Notes: a model not told the origin generated them from the letters alone. DNA of 64,000 nucleotides from Chrysomallon squamiferum (GCA_012295275.1 CM022670.1:40277251-40341250); one strand, 5' to 3'. Positions 26,830 through 40,747 are shown, counted from the first letter of the stretch. Numbers and translations are program-made.

Positions 26830-27535
26830 AGTTGGTAACAATAGTCGTAGAAGTAGCTGACGTAGGAGAAGTAACTGTAGTAGCAGTAGTAGTAGTAGTT
26901 GTTATGAAAGTAGAAGCAGTAATAGTAATAGTTGCAGTAACAGTAGTAGTAGTAGTAGCAGTAGTAGCAGCAGTAAAAAAAGTAGCAGCTGAAGCTGTAG
27001 ATGTCATAACAGTTGTAGTATTATCTATGTGGTGATTGTATTGGCAATAGCAGTTGTTGTAGTAGTAGCAGTAGTAGTAGCAGTATTATAGCAACTGTAG
27101 ATGTGATTACAGTAGTATTAGTAGTATATGTGGTGGTAGTTGTATTGACAATAGTAGTAGTAGTAGTGATAGTAGAAGTAGTAGTAGTAGTAGCAGTAGT
27201 AGTAACAGTAGTAGTAGTAGCAGCAGCAGCAGTAGCATTACAGCAGATGTAGATGTGTTAACAGTTGTATTATAGCTTATGTGGTAGTGGTTGTAATAAT
27301 AATAGTAGTAGTAGTAGAAGTAGTAGTAGTAGCTGTATGGCAGCTGTTGATGTGATACAGTAATATTATAGCATGGTGGCTGTTGTTGTAATAGCATAAG
27401 TAATGGCAACAGTAGTTGTAGTATTAGCAGTAAAAGTAGCAGCAACAGCAGCAGTTTTAGTAATAATAATAGTAGCAGTAGTAGAAGTAGCTATAGTAGT
27501 AGTAGTAGCTATAGTAGAAGTAGTAACGGTAGTAG
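26830..27535. repeat. (GTA)n-derived trinucleotide block
   Basis: About 700 bp of degenerate GTA/GCA/GTT units in a three-base rhythm with scattered pure stretches. No frame resembles a known protein. Confidence 0.88.
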
Positions 27536-27691
27536 AAAATCAACTGAAATTCGTTATTGCATGAGCTTTTTTTCTTCTTCTTTTTTTTCTTTTTCTACTT
27601 TCCTGTTTAATGTCAATCAGTTGCTGTCTTCAGTGCTCGATATATCTCTTCTTTTTTTTTTTGTATCGTGTTTTTCACTCTTCTCTCTCTG

Positions 27692-27825
27692 TGATGGATC
27701 ACTTCCCTTGTTACATAACTCTCCGCGGTTTCCAGGTAATTAATTCGCGTTCTATTTAACGCACTTTCTCTCTGCCGGCTGCTGACGTCATGTAGTAGGT
27801 GGAGTGAAAACTGAGGACAACTAGG
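27692..27825. promoter_or_regulatory. Triplicated TTAYGTAA-TAATTAAT element, copy 2
   Basis: TTACATAA at 27711-27718, TAATTAAT at 27737-27744 (26 bp), and GTGAAAA at 27804 at the same 93-bp offset as copy 1. A CRE octamer TGACGTCA (27783-27790) lies within it. Flanks: GTA block on the left, unique sequence on the right. Confidence 0.55.
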
Positions 27826-28165
27826 TCACTGCAGGTCAGAGTACAACACTGATGTGTTGACCCTAATAATATTAAACATGATTAGAATTATTTAAATAAC
27901 TCTTTAGGTATTGTTTACTTCATTGTATTTTTAAAATGAACGCGTTTCCTGTTCGCTTTCGTTTTTGTTTTATGTTTTTGTTAAAGATGTTATACATACC
28001 TCAGTATTATTATCCTCATCTATCTTTTGATTTTAAGATTTGATTCTTAAGCAATATATAAATAATGAACTTTTTTTTTTTTTTTTTTTTTTTTGTTCTT
28101 TCATTCTATCGTGGCTCTTATTATGTCTCCGATTATGTTTTTCCTTGTCTTTTGTTTCTCTAAGC

Positions 28166-28305
<140 letters not shown>

Positions 28306-28350
28306 CATGTACATTTGTCTATTTATTTCTCTGAAAACACATTCTTATAC

Positions 28351-28475
28351 ACGATGATGAACGGTTTTCCTTATTACATAACTTTCGGTTTTTGTGAGGT
28401 AATTAATAGCTGTTCTCTTTACTGCACTATGATCATCACCTCTTGTTTATGAAGCGAGTGAAAATCTGGAACGAC
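28351..28475. promoter_or_regulatory. Triplicated TTAYGTAA-TAATTAAT element, copy 3
   Basis: TTACATAA at 28374-28381, TAATTAAT at 28400-28407 (26 bp) and GTGAAAATCTGGAAC at 28458-28472, identical to the block in copy 1. It lies about 50 bp from the preceding CT microsatellite. Confidence 0.55.
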
Positions 28476-29064
28476 TGACTTCTCCCGAGGTTACTAGCCT
28501 TCATTTCACGTAAGCTAATCAAGAACGACACGGCAAAGGTAAATGATTATCATTATTATTATTATTACAACAGGTATGCTCCGTTTATGTGCCTCTCAGG
28601 TATGCAATATTATGTTAGCAGTCGTTTCTTATGGTTTATGGACAAATCAGCGAAATTAATGGTCATCGCCGTAATAGTTAAAGTGATGTGTAATGTATAA
28701 GCTATTAATAAGAAAAAGTATACTAAAAATACTACAGCGGTAATTTCGTGAATTTGTAAATAATAATAATAATGACTGTGATGATATGTATTATAAATGT
28801 TTGATTTGTCGTTTAATATCCATTGTTTTATAGTACAGAAAACATTTACGGTGTCCAGCAGTCAAATATAATACAAATTATGTATTTGTAGCACAAACCA
28901 CGGCCAATACACATAATAAATCATAAATTCTTTGTTGTTGTTTGTTTTATAATATATTTATATAAAAGATAATTTTTATTCTTTTTGTTGTTAAATGAGG
29001 GTGGGTGTTTGGGTAGAGCGTGAATACGTTGTTAGAGGTGATGTTTTAAATTATCAACACAGTG

Positions 29065-29167
29065 ACAACAACAACAACAACAATTATAATAATAATAATA
29101 ATAACAACAACAACAACAACAACAACAACAATTATAATAATAATAATAATAATAACAACAACAACAA
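29065..29167. repeat. (AAC)n(AAT)n double repeat
   Basis: Two successive (AAC)n-ATTATAAT-(AAT)n modules followed by a third AAC run. Confidence 0.93.
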
Positions 29168-29995
29168 TGTGAATCATGCAAATAGAACAGTTTTTAAGTT
29201 TTAACATGATGAAGAAAATACTGTTCTAATTTTTTTTATTTCCTACTGTCCTGATAATGACACAAATGTAGTTTTAACATACACATTATTATTATTTATA
29301 CTCTGACCTACCTAGACACAAGAATATAGATTAACAGTGAATCTCATTCTTCCTGAATTAACATTATGACAAACACGTAAAGCCTGGGCCATCGATTTCA
29401 ATTCTCTTGCTGCCAGAACACATGAACGATACACTCGTCACACAACAAAACATAAAATTATTGGGCCATGAGTTTTCAGATTTGCCTTAGCTCGCGGACA
29501 ATGGTCAGCGTTTAACGAGACCAGTCGACAGGTTAACGACACTGGAAAGGCGAAGACCTCCAGCTATAGGCTTATTGCAGTTCGGGTTAATCCTCGTGAC
29601 GTAGAAATTGTTTTCCCCACCACCTCTAAACTTGCTGGTGTTCGTTTTTCTTTTTTTCTTTTTTTTTTTTTATTCTTTCTCTTGGTTTCATGTGCTGGAT
29701 ACAGATAATCGACCTTAATTTAGCTAAATTGTATCAGTGGTCGACTATTAAACGGTGTCACGTTTTGGTCCTGAATATTATACATTTAGCTATATTCGAT
29801 AATTTAATGCAGTATATATATATATATGTATAGAAATAATAGTAAAAATGCCTTTTTAGTATTTATGCAGAAAGAAATAGACTTAGGCATTTTAATTCCA
29901 TGTTTATCACTGAAAGTAATTAGTTTTTTTTTTTTAAATTATGATACAAATTTGAATTTAAGTGTATATGTATAAAGGATGTGTTTGTGTGCGTG

Positions 29996-30022
29996 CGTGT
30001 GTGTGTGTGTGTGTGTGTGTGT
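29996..30022. repeat. (GT)n microsatellite
   Basis: About 12 GT units after a short GCGT start. Confidence 0.92.
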
Positions 30023-31422
30023 TAATATTTTGTTCATTTATTAATAATGCATTAATCTTTTAACTCAGTTTTTTTTCTTCTAGTTTTAGGTTCAAGTACG
30101 ACAGTCCTGTCCACGAAATGGTTGCCTAAGATTTGCAGCTTACACACCATTCAGTGTGTCGAAATGAATGATTAAATGTTAAAAAATAAAATTTTTACAA
30201 AGAATGACAAGTGTTTTGTTTTTGTTGTTGTTTGTTTATGTCTTGTTTTGTTTCTTTTTTATTTTATTTTAATAATGTTTTCTCCAATATATTTTATTTC
30301 TCTGTTCATTAATATGTTTATTTATTTAGTAATATATATCTAAAAAATATAATAATAATAATAATAAAAAATATAATAATATTTTTCAATCAAATTTCAA
30401 TAAGTCTTCTCCGTCTTTTTTTAAAGTTATAGAAGAAAGTGGAAAAAAAAATGTATCTAAACAAATATTTTTTCCCTCTAAAATTTGCCTTCTATTTTTT
30501 TTATTTTTATTTTTATTTTTTTTGGCAGTTATAAAGCAAGCAATGTTAACTAAACATCGCAGAAAGGTGATCGCGAAAATCTGTAATCTGACAGTCAACG
30601 TGGAACTGGTGAACACACCGTTACTCAAACATTCAGTTTTCGTGTGAGGTGGTTCAGTGCAGAGGACTCGAGCCAACAGGGCGGGGTCTTTGGTCACGAA
30701 CACAGACGTCTTCCTCGAAGTGTCACACGTTCCGTTCAGATGTTTCCCACATCGCAACAACAAAAGCGAGTATTTTTACCGTAATCTTGTCAAATTTTGT
30801 GGTGGGGAAAACGTCGCTATTTTTGTCTCTCTCATTTCAGTGTTTCAACCCTGACATTTTTTTATCAAATATTTTATTTTTTCAAACTTAGAAATAATTT
30901 CAGGATGCTCTGTCTTTAGCTCATGTAGTCTTATTTGTTAGAATAGCATAATTTTTGTTAATGTTATTATGCTAAAACGAACCCCAAAGAGTTTTAAAAT
31001 TTTTTTTTTATATAAGTTTGATGTTTGCTATTTCACATAAAGTATCATAACAAAATTTTACTATGTCTAAATATACGTGTACATTAATAATATACTTCAG
31101 TAATCTCAGAATACGTTATGTAAATCTAGTCAAAACAACAGACAATAATGAATTAAATACAATTTTTTATTTCACCATGTTAAAACAGACACAAACAGAC
31201 ATTTCAATGAGCAATGTTCAATAGAACAATTCGTCAATTTTCTTCTGTTGTTAATGTTCTGTTTTTAATAAATTTGCAAAAAGTTGTTTTAATTTGCTTA
31301 GTGTCTTTCAGTTGTTTGTCTTTTGTCTGAATTAACCACTTGACATCACACTTTTCTTTTCGTTTCTCACTAAGACCTTATTTCATGTTCAACTTTGTTT
31401 TATTCACTTTGTTGTGGTGAAG

Positions 31423-31776
31423 TCATGTTCATTCTGTGAACTTGAAGAAATGTTCATTCTGTGAACTTGAAGACATGTTCATTCTGTGAAACTGAAGTCA
31501 TGTTCATTCTGTGAACTTGAAGGCATGTTCATTCTGTGAAACTGAAGTCATGTTCATTCTGTGAACTTGAAGACATGTTCATTCTGTGAAACTGAAGTCA
31601 TGTTCATTCTGTGAACTTGATTGTTCATTCTGACATGTTCATTCTGTGAAACTGAAGACATGTTCATTCTGTCCATTCATTCTGAACTTGAAGTCATGTT
31701 CATTCTGTGAACTTGAAGACATGTTCATTCTGTGAAACTGAAGGCATGTTCATTCTGTGAAACTGAAGGCATGTTC
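31423..31776. repeat. 25-bp minisatellite of p53-type half-sites
   Basis: About 14 units, mostly 25 bp apart, with core CATGTTCATTCTGTGAA. Seven units match the p53-family half-site RRRCWWGYYY exactly (AGACATGTTC or AGGCATGTTC) at 31471, 31521, 31571, 31656, 31717, 31742 and 31767. Others carry AGTC with one mismatch. Two units around 31621-31690 are rearranged. It begins about 740 bp beyond the stop codon of GADD45 copy 2. p53 binding is inferred. Confidence 0.85.
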
Positions 31777-32518
31777 AGTTATTTGAAGCTGATTCTTTTC
31801 CTGCTTCTTATGAATACTTCTGACTTTTTGTTTAGTTAGTCAACCTAAAAAAACAAATAAAAAAACACGTTAATTAATGAGGCTTTATTTAATATTTATA
31901 ACTGTCAAACAAAAACAAAAATATCTGCTAATTTAGATTTACGAAATGCAGTTTTATTGATAATCATCTCTTGAAAATGAGCTGGAAGCAGATTGTTCTA
32001 AGTATTTACAACAAAAGTAAATTGTTAATATCCTATAAAATATCTGTAGCAAAAAAAAACATCTAAAATCTAAAAAAAAAAAATATATACATATATATAT
32101 ATATATATATAAACTGTTAATTAAATAATAAAAAATTAAAACTTAGTAATATTGCATACCTGTCTAAATCTTTATCAAGTTGCCAATCCTCTATCTGTCC
32201 TCGTCATTGACATCAAGGTTGTTCTATCTTACGACAGCTTCGAGTTCTTACTGGGAAAAAAGCGTGAGAAACAAAGACTCATCATCTGTAAACTCCAGTC
32301 TCTTGTAGTCTTGGTGACAAGCACTGCTGACCGTCTCTCAACTTGTTTTCGGTTGCCGTGACAACCATCGCCTTGGACTGGGTACGTCCACCACCACCAC
32401 CACACCACCATGATCTTGGCTTCGTGTTTTGTTACGTCCAAGAATTTCTTCTGTGACAGTTTTTCGATCGTGTTATTTCTGTTTAACTTCAACTCTGGGA
32501 GAGATTGTGTTTGTCAGT

Positions 32519-35349
32519 CTATGGAAGTGGTATTACAGGGTTAGGAGATATGCCGCTGTACATGGCAGTGTTGTAGAAGTCTGCCACACGTTCCTCGTCA
32601 GGAGAGAACCCATCAGCGGGAACCTGAAAGATGAGGAATTAAAAACAAATATTAATCTGCACACAGTAATAATTATATTATATATACATATATATATATA
32701 TATATAACAAAGAAAATATATCTATTAAAGTATAACATGAAATAAATTTCTAATATTGCTACGAGAGCTTTTTAACAAATAATTTATTTTCTTTTGACAA
32801 TATTTTAATATGTTTATTATTATTTTTATTATTATTATAATACATTATTATTATTATTACAAACATATGGTTATTTCATGTAAATGTGTGTTTAACACAC
32901 GGAATCAACTGTAATGCTAGTGTCAGTATGGATAACGACATTCTGTTTTGCACGTGTCATCATTATGAAACAACAGCCGACAGGTTAAGTTCCTGGTCGT
33001 AAATCACAATAACATCGGAGCTGAATAGGAAGTCAGTGACTCAGTGTTCGAGGAAATGTTTACTGGTTACGTACCTCTAACAGGACACAGCTGACGTCAT
33101 CAGTATCGGCTTTCCCCAATATGGCGGCCAGTTTCTTAGAATCGTCAACCTGCACAAAACAACAAAACTATTGTGATCATCTAAAGACACATACATGCAT
33201 GCATACATACATACGTATCATATGTGCGTAAGCACACATACGCACACACGTTAATATATATGAATTTTCTAATTAGACACGAACAATTATATATTAACAT
33301 CAGGCCTACTATTTTTTTTTTTACCCTGAATTTTTTTTTTTTTTTTTTTTTTTTTGTTTGAGTTTTTATTTATAGCACGAGGTTTAAAAAAGGCGGGTTC
33401 TGTTTTCCAGTAACAAACAGGCGGACAAGATCGACAAACCCAAAGTGCACTGACTGTGTTCGTCTGTTTGTTGATCGAGATAAAGACGGGGAATTGGAGC
33501 AAGTATTTGAGAAATGCCAGACAGCGAGGAAACAAAAACGTAAAAACTGGTTGAGAAAAACTAGCATGGGACACTTCGTTTAAAGCGGCTAAAAAAAAAA
33601 AATCGTGATAATCAGAAATCCCTCCAAGAAATTCAGGAGCACCGCAGTATTCGTAAATTTCTGTTTTATCTTTCTCCTGGGTTTAAGAAGGGTCTCACGC
33701 CCGAGTCTGTGTTACGACACGTATGTTTTTCACACAAAAAAAAAAGCGTTGTGTAGCGAGTCTCAACAAATCTGTTTATCTTCAAAGCTTTAACGTTTGG
33801 GAGTGTCCCACTTTCCTCAGTAAAGATCAGTGCGCCCGTTTGTTGACTCGAAACCGAAAGAGGAATGCAGTGTTTATTTCCTTGTCAAATTCCCATGTCC
33901 AGACCGTTAATTGTTGTTAACTGAGGAAATTCTGTTCTTATTAATGTCCTGGGAAATATTTAGTTTTCATTTCCATGTACCCAGTTTGGTATTTTCACAG
34001 AAATTAACGAAACACACCTCATCGTAGATTATTTTATACAAATATAAAATTCTATTATATAAATAATAATAAATAAATTAGACAGTGTGCAGTAATTTAG
34101 ACCTACCTTGAGCATTTTTATTTCGTTTTCCCAGCAGAAGGCTTCCATCAGGGTGTACTGGATGTGCACTGTGACGTCACAACGCTTCTCGGCCTGTGGC
34201 ATCAAGCAGAGCATCACGTTATCGGGCCTGGAACTCAGCAGTTTGACGCTTTCGTAAATTCCACACGTGACACTGCTGGATGCCATGGCCCGACGAACGA
34301 CCCTCAGCAGGGTGTGTCCAATCACATTTTTAGTTCTGAAAAAATAACAGCAAGAATAGTTATTAAACAAATTAGACTTGATAAAAAAATATATTAGAAT
34401 TTACACATTATATATCTTAGGCAGAAGCTTGTATGCTCTTTAATTCGCTTCAATTCGCTTGAGAGTGGTCAAGTGATTTTTAAACTTTACTAAGTCTTGT
34501 TAACAGGACTGCACTGCAGCACAGACGTAACTGGAGAAAGCGAGAAAAGTAGCCATATTATTCATATAATGAGCTTTTTGCAAGTTTGCGGACCTCGAAA
34601 ACCGAATACGTGGCGGTCTTAAGAGTTCATGAAGCTTTGGGCTGATAGAGTCTTATGATTATACACCGTTAAATACTTGAAAGGTCGTGCAAGCGTTCTG
34701 CTTGGTAAGTACTGACGGTGCAAAAAGTTAACTTAGTGCAAAAGCCCAGTTTATGAACAAGTTATGGCTGGCCGATTTATTCAACCAGTTTTCCGTGTAC
34801 CAGCTGCGAGGTAAAAAAAAAAATCATATATCTGTAAGACAGCTGCTGTTAGAAAAGTCGTTGCTGTCATCATCGTGGGACAGATTTCAATACAAAATAC
34901 CTGCCTTCGTGTGCATAACTGAGTGATAAAATCAATAACTTTGCGACAGTGAAAATACTTGTTTTAAACATATTAGCCGTAACATCTGTCAATTATTATC
35001 ATTCCCTGACTCCGATATAATATATTTGTATATATTTGCAATCTCAGGCAAAAAAAGAAGAAGAAGAAGCAAATAATAAACGAATAAATGAATAAATTAG
35101 TTAATTAAAAAAAACAATGTCAGTTGTTTCTGCATTAAAGAAAGCGAAAACACTGGACTTAAAATATGATTTAACATCGAAATCGTTGTAAATAAAACAA
35201 GTGAATTTAATATAAATTTAAAAAAATAATAAAAACTTGGATTCCTACCTTTCTTCCTGAACGACTGTTGCAGATTTCACATCTGTGGTAGGTATTTTAA
35301 ATATCGTATCCTGAACTGAACTAAGTTCATCAAATATATGCGGAGCCAT
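32519..35349 (-). CDS. GADD45: GADD45 stress-response protein, copy 2
   Basis: Second GADD45 paralog, 169 residues. Exons: 35249-35349, 34107-34335, 33075-33149 and 32519-32623, all with GT-AG borders and phases identical to copy 1; exon 2 is 229 nt in both. Family core: VTCGIYESVKLL, PDNVMLCLMPQA, DVTVHIQYTLMEAFCWENEI. It ends NPVIPLP like the conserved GADD45 tail. It differs from copy 1 by a longer N-terminus (34 residues from exon 1, starting MAPHIFDEL), a shorter exon 3 (25 versus 38 codons) and a basic loop (AEKRCD) where vertebrate GADD45 has acidic residues. The family role is a nuclear and cytoplasmic stress sensor acting on MTK1-p38/JNK and on cell-cycle proteins; for this copy it is inferred. 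The start is the only ATG in frame before the first splice donor with a nearby TATA box upstream. Confidence 0.93.
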
Positions 35350-35467
35350 TTCTAACGCGTCTGCTCGTCTCTGTGACACAAAACACACTGCCGAGATTTC
35401 CCCAGAGCGGTTAAGTTATTCGGTGAAACGTCTTTGTGTTACTGGGTTTTCCTAGTACGAGCTCTCT

Positions 35468-35486
35468 GATTGGCTGGTTTTATAAG
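35468..35486 (-). promoter_or_regulatory. TATA box and CCAAT motif of GADD45 copy 2
   Basis: On the minus strand CTTATAAAA (35478-35486) is followed by a CCAAT motif. It lies about 130 bp before the ATG. A start of transcription near 35450 would give a 5' UTR of about 100 nt (inference). Confidence 0.5.
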
Positions 35487-35511
35487 CAGTCACGTTGGCT
35501 GTCAGGCGGTC

Positions 35512-35523
35512 ATGACCGGTCAT
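35512..35523. promoter_or_regulatory. 12-bp palindrome upstream of GADD45 copy 2
   Basis: ATGACCGGTCAT is a perfect dyad of two nuclear-receptor-like half-sites (TGACC/GGTCA) with no spacer, about 25 bp upstream of the TATA box. A role is speculative. Confidence 0.3.
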
Positions 35524-37885
35524 CTCGGATAGACTTTAAAACAGTATATGTATTACATGTAGTAACAAAAATATTTTAAAATTTTTGTTTAACTTCGTCT
35601 GTGTTTTACGCTATTGTTGTAGCCTCGGAGTATTAATATCGTGAAATCAACAGTGTAAAAGAAAACAGCTATTTATTAACAGTGCTTTTAAACAATCACT
35701 GAATACAAAAGGTAGTCTGAAAACCCCCCTCCAAAAAACCCAAAAAAACCCGTGGAAGGGAAACAACCGCGGAAACGAAAATTAAATTTCCAGGAACGAG
35801 GCTTACAATTTCCCTGATAGGATTTTCCGAAAATCGTAGTAAATAAATACAGAGTCATTTTCGCATATAGAAATTTCTATTTTTGCAACGGTTTGAAATT
35901 TTGAAAGAAGTATTCTCGAGAATTCCTATTTTCCACTGCTTTTGAAACTGCACGAAAACAAGGTAGCAGTACCATTAAAAGCAGTTTGCATAGAAATGGA
36001 TGTTATGTCTGAACCGCATTATTATTTCTAAATAAATAAATATTTAAAAAGTGACATCAGTGAGTATATAGTGGTAACTGGTGCCCGGAATAAAAATATG
36101 TATATATTTTAACTAATTTAAATAGTGTTCTTAATTATAGTCAGTTTTCTCTTAATGAATGCGAACAAATATATATATATATATATCGATGTTTTATATG
36201 TAAAGCAGATATAATATTCGAGATAATGAGTTTCAATATACATACATATATTTCTGTAATTTTAACACTGGTCGAAATGGTGTTCCTTAGCGTTTTGTGT
36301 TTTGTTTCAATTTACCATGAAATTAAATGCATTCGTAGAACTATATTTCTTTCTTTTCTACTAGAGGTGAATATCCTGACCCTGCAACAATGACTAGCTG
36401 CTCAACACCTAGTTAACTTTCTATACCATTCTCAGTAACGTTTATGGTCGATGACCACTAGTGCACTGATCCCGCTTATTAAGAACGATAACTCTAAATG
36501 CCTAATTGCTGGTTATAACGGAGGCGCAAATGCTTTATTACTTACGATTTCGTCTCAGACATTTTAAAATATATTTATATGAAAAATAAAAGATAGTTCA
36601 CTCTCAGAAGGAATCTGGCTAACAATTTGAGATATGAAGATCAAAGGTTGACACACCCACACCACGGTTTATCTGTTATTGTTCGCAGAAAGGTTGCTTC
36701 CGGCGTTTTGCTAACAAATCGAAATACGTTACTAATGAATGGCTTGGCTATCCTTAGACTGCCGTCATTATATAATTTTAATATGTTCAGGGTATTTGCG
36801 GGGTCGTAGTGGTGGGTGTATGGTCAAATAGTTTACATTGTGCTATTTCATCAAACAGAAATAATAATAATTAATGCCACTCTACTCCGATGTTTGAAAC
36901 TGAATTAATTTGGCTAAAGCCGATACGGTCAGTTTTATTTAGGTATTTTCCTTTAGTCGGCATTTTATAACGAACTTCTGTGGTTAACCCTGGTGTTGTA
37001 ATCTTAAAACATTATGGAAAACAACAACAACGAACAGAAAAACATTTTATTATCTTTACATAGCATCTACAGTTTAATGCCTTATTCAATGGTACAAAGA
37101 CAATAATAATTTTCACTTATTATTTGTTATAATTACACTCTCTAATTAACGTTTTCATCTGAATAGTGAAAGTGCTATTTAAATTTACATCTAGAATAAT
37201 TTCTATTTTATAATTTTTGTTTTAATTTTCAATTATTTGATTTCATTTTATTTTAGAATTTTGATTGATTTATTTATTAATTTTATTATTATTATTATTA
37301 TCATTTATCGAAGCTGTGGTTGTAATTTGATTTATTTGTAATAATTCGGGAATTAGAATACAAATGGTCAGGTCGAGGTCAGAAGAGTTATTAAACGAAG
37401 GCTAGAACAAGAAATAAAGGTTACTGCATCGAAATGAAAAAACAAAAACGAAAAGAACGAAAGAAAGAAAAAAAGAAAAAAAAAAAAAAAAAAAAAAAAA
37501 GAAAAAGAGATTACCAATGAGAACCGTGTTTTAACAGAAACCATTTCCCCTTCTGTATAGACTTTTAAATGATTCGTGTTTGTAAATTATCTCAAACTGA
37601 ATCCATCCGTGACTCCCAGACAGGCGTTTCCATCGGGTCAGAGGTCAAATCGTCCTAGACGAGCAACATTACACCCGTGGCACCAGACGTTCTGCATTAC
37701 GTACAGGAGATAACAACGCACACAAAGACTGCAGTATCCTGGAAAGAGGGGTCTGGCGTGTTTCTAGCATCAAAAAAAAAAAAAAAAAAATACCACACCA
37801 GCTACTGTGATTAATTAAAATAAGTGATCTGCTTCACATAAACCATTATCCAGGCCTGTTAGAACTTTTAAGCATAAAATAATAT

Positions 37886-37988
<103 letters not shown>

Positions 37989-39028
37989 ATTCCCCTTTTC
38001 TCTGGCTAGCATAGATACCTAGTTATATAACTGTATGCATATATAATATTCAGTTCCACTGGATCGATATATGGAGACACAGTGAAATGTTGTATTACAA
38101 TATGTATGACTAAGGTGCGTTGCGATTACTCACGTATCACACCATCGCTTATCTAATAACTAAGCTTTTTAGTGCGTTACATTCGACCTGCCTCAAACTG
38201 GCACAAAACGTTAAGTACAGATCGTAATTCAAGTCTAAGGACTGATATCTACTCTTACAAAGCCGCCTGGGTCCGTCGCATAGAAAGCATTCCGAAGATT
38301 TTTCAAATTCCGGAAGTTCCAACATTCCGGAAGTTAAATAGCGATTTTTTTCGCGCCACTTTTGACTTTTCCGTTCAGTGTATAATGAATAACATAGCTC
38401 GGAAATGGACTGCAGGAGTCCTCTTCACGAATAATAGTAATTGTGTGTGCGATGGTGAATTTGCTTTTGAGAAGGCCTGATGCTCTCCCTTGAAAAATTC
38501 GAAATGTAGATACTGGAAAACCGAGTTTATTGGACATTGTAAATAAAAAATTTGATTGTGTGCTATTTTTATAAAAAGTTAAGGTCGATGTTAAATAAAA
38601 TGAAGGTTATTCATCAATGACATACATATCGGATAGGAATTTCAGTTATGTAGATCTAATATTAATCTACTCGTATAATGACGAAACTGAATAGAAATAT
38701 TTTTATATATTGTTGTAAAGTAGTAAAATTCTTTGTTAGTGATTACTAGTGGTTTCATTATTGGGGTCGTATATATTTAGATACAGCACAGGAAATACAT
38801 ATAGAGAGAGAGATTATGTATAATACCTAAAATATTCAGGTTTCATGTATAATCTATGGAAATCTTAGATACTAAAACATACAGTTGTAAATAGTGATTA
38901 TATATATAAAAGGATATAAAACAATAAAAAGATATTATGACAGGATAGTTGTTTATATACATATATATAAGGTGTCCGCGTTAAAACAAAATTTCTGGAT
39001 TCTCGCGATATCAGCAATCGCTTTGAAA

Positions 39029-39093
39029 TTTATTTATTTATTTATTTATTTATCTATTTATTCTTCAATTTCTTATAATAATAATCATAATCA

Positions 39094-39135
<42 letters not shown>
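39029..39135. repeat. (TTTA)n and (ATT)n repeats
   Basis: A TTTA run (39029-39062) and a pure ATT run (39094-39135) separated by about 30 bp. Confidence 0.9.
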
Positions 39136-39413
39136 CGATACCTGTACCAAAATAATTACTTACATACACATATTATATATGCAAATATCATATATATGCA
39201 ATACATACATATATATAAGTGCATATAAATTTCATTTAATGTTTTTGAAATTTCGGTAAACAAATTTTTAGCGCTTGCACTGTTTTTCACAGAATGGTTG
39301 TTTAACGAGGTTTATCACAGTTTTAAACTGAAATATTTTGTAACCATGCCAACCACATTTGTCTTGTTTACTCTGTTCTTCACGTATTTATGAAAATGAA
39401 GTATATTTAGTGG

Positions 39414-39600
39414 CAACAGTAATAGTAGTAGAAGTTGCAGCTGTTGTTGTTGTTCTGCCAGAAGTCGTAATAGTAATATTAATAGTAAATGTATTAGCAG
39501 CAGCTGTAGTAGTAGTTGTAGAAGTAGGAGCTGTAGTAGTAGTTGTAGAAGTAGGAGCTGTAGTAACTGTAGTATTATAAATTAAAGCAGCGACAGCAGT
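39414..39600. repeat. (GTA)n-derived block with 33-bp tandem copy
   Basis: Degenerate GTA units. GTAGTAGTAGTTGTAGAAGT followed by AGGAGCT occurs twice in tandem at about 39505-39565. Confidence 0.8.
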
Positions 39601-40705
39601 AAAAGAAATAGTGTTAGTATTAGTAGCAGTAATAAATAGTGTTAAAGTAACAGAAATAATAGCTGATGCTATTATTGCAGCTTTAGTAGTGCAAATTATT
39701 GTAATTATAATATCAACAGCAGGAATGTTGCACCAGTAACGGCAGAATCGATAGCAGGAATAATGGCAGCTGCAGAAGTTATTTTTTTAATGATTATTTT
39801 TTGACAAAATAAATAAATAAATAAATAAAATAAAAATATTCTAAATATTTCCAGTATGTTTCAGTCATGCAAAGATATAGTTTATTAGCGTTAGCAGCAA
39901 ACTGAATTCACACAAAAACTAAATTTTTTACAAATGGAAACCATGGTTTCCGTAATTTATTGCACTATAAATTTATACTGTTAATAAATACAGATCCGCT
40001 ATTATTTCTAGAATCCCATTTATAGAGCAGCTATTTGTAGTCAGAATTTATTCTTAATCTCTTTTTATTTAAATATAGTTAATTTTCTGTGAGTTTTTGT
40101 AAAAAAAAAAAAAAAAAATTGTATTCAGCAAAGAAAATTATTGAAATATGGGGACTCAGTCTTTGTGCACAATTCGTTCAATACACTTTACGAGCAATAT
40201 TTTTATTTCTTAAGAGTTATCTTTTTAAAAAAATCTTTTCTGTTTGTTTGCTTCTGCTCGAACACATCTGACAGAGATATTGAAATGCTATCGAGAGTAA
40301 CAAACAGCTGGTCCAGTTTTATTTAATGACTTGTGCATTATTTATGTTTGCTGCAAGAATAAATACAAATATACTGTTAACACGCTAATTAATAATTGTT
40401 GTCATAATGATCACGTTGTCTGAAGCTGGAGCTCGTTAAATACATCCGAGTTTTTTTGTTCACAACACCGCCATTTGTAATTTTCTTCTTATTATTATTA
40501 TTATTATTAGTTATGGTCTAGTCCATTAATTGCTACAGACACTACTTCTGCTATTACTACTATTACAATGCCAACTTCTGTATTATTACTACCGTAACTA
40601 TACTACAACTAGTATTAATACAAGAACAGCTGTGCTATTATTAATACTAATAACTACTGTGACTTATTCTAATACGGTTGCTACTACACTCAGACAGATA
40701 CACAA

Positions 40706-40707
<2 letters not shown>

Positions 40708-40746
<39 letters not shown>
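40708..40746. repeat. (AAT)n microsatellite
   Basis: About 13 AAT units. Confidence 0.92.

Positions 40747-40747
<1 letters not shown>

Noticed and set aside
30386-30763. 125-codon open frame on the minus strand between the GADD45 genes
   Set aside because: The middle has normal composition but resembles no family I know, and the ends are lysine- and phenylalanine-rich from A/T runs.
31423-31776. Regularly spaced direct repeats resembling a CRISPR array
   Set aside because: The whole unit including the 'spacer' is repeated, and the genome is a eukaryote. It is a minisatellite.
33287-33574. Overlapping open frames inside the GADD45 copy 2 second intron
   Set aside because: They lie within an intron bounded by good splice sites and show no protein similarity.
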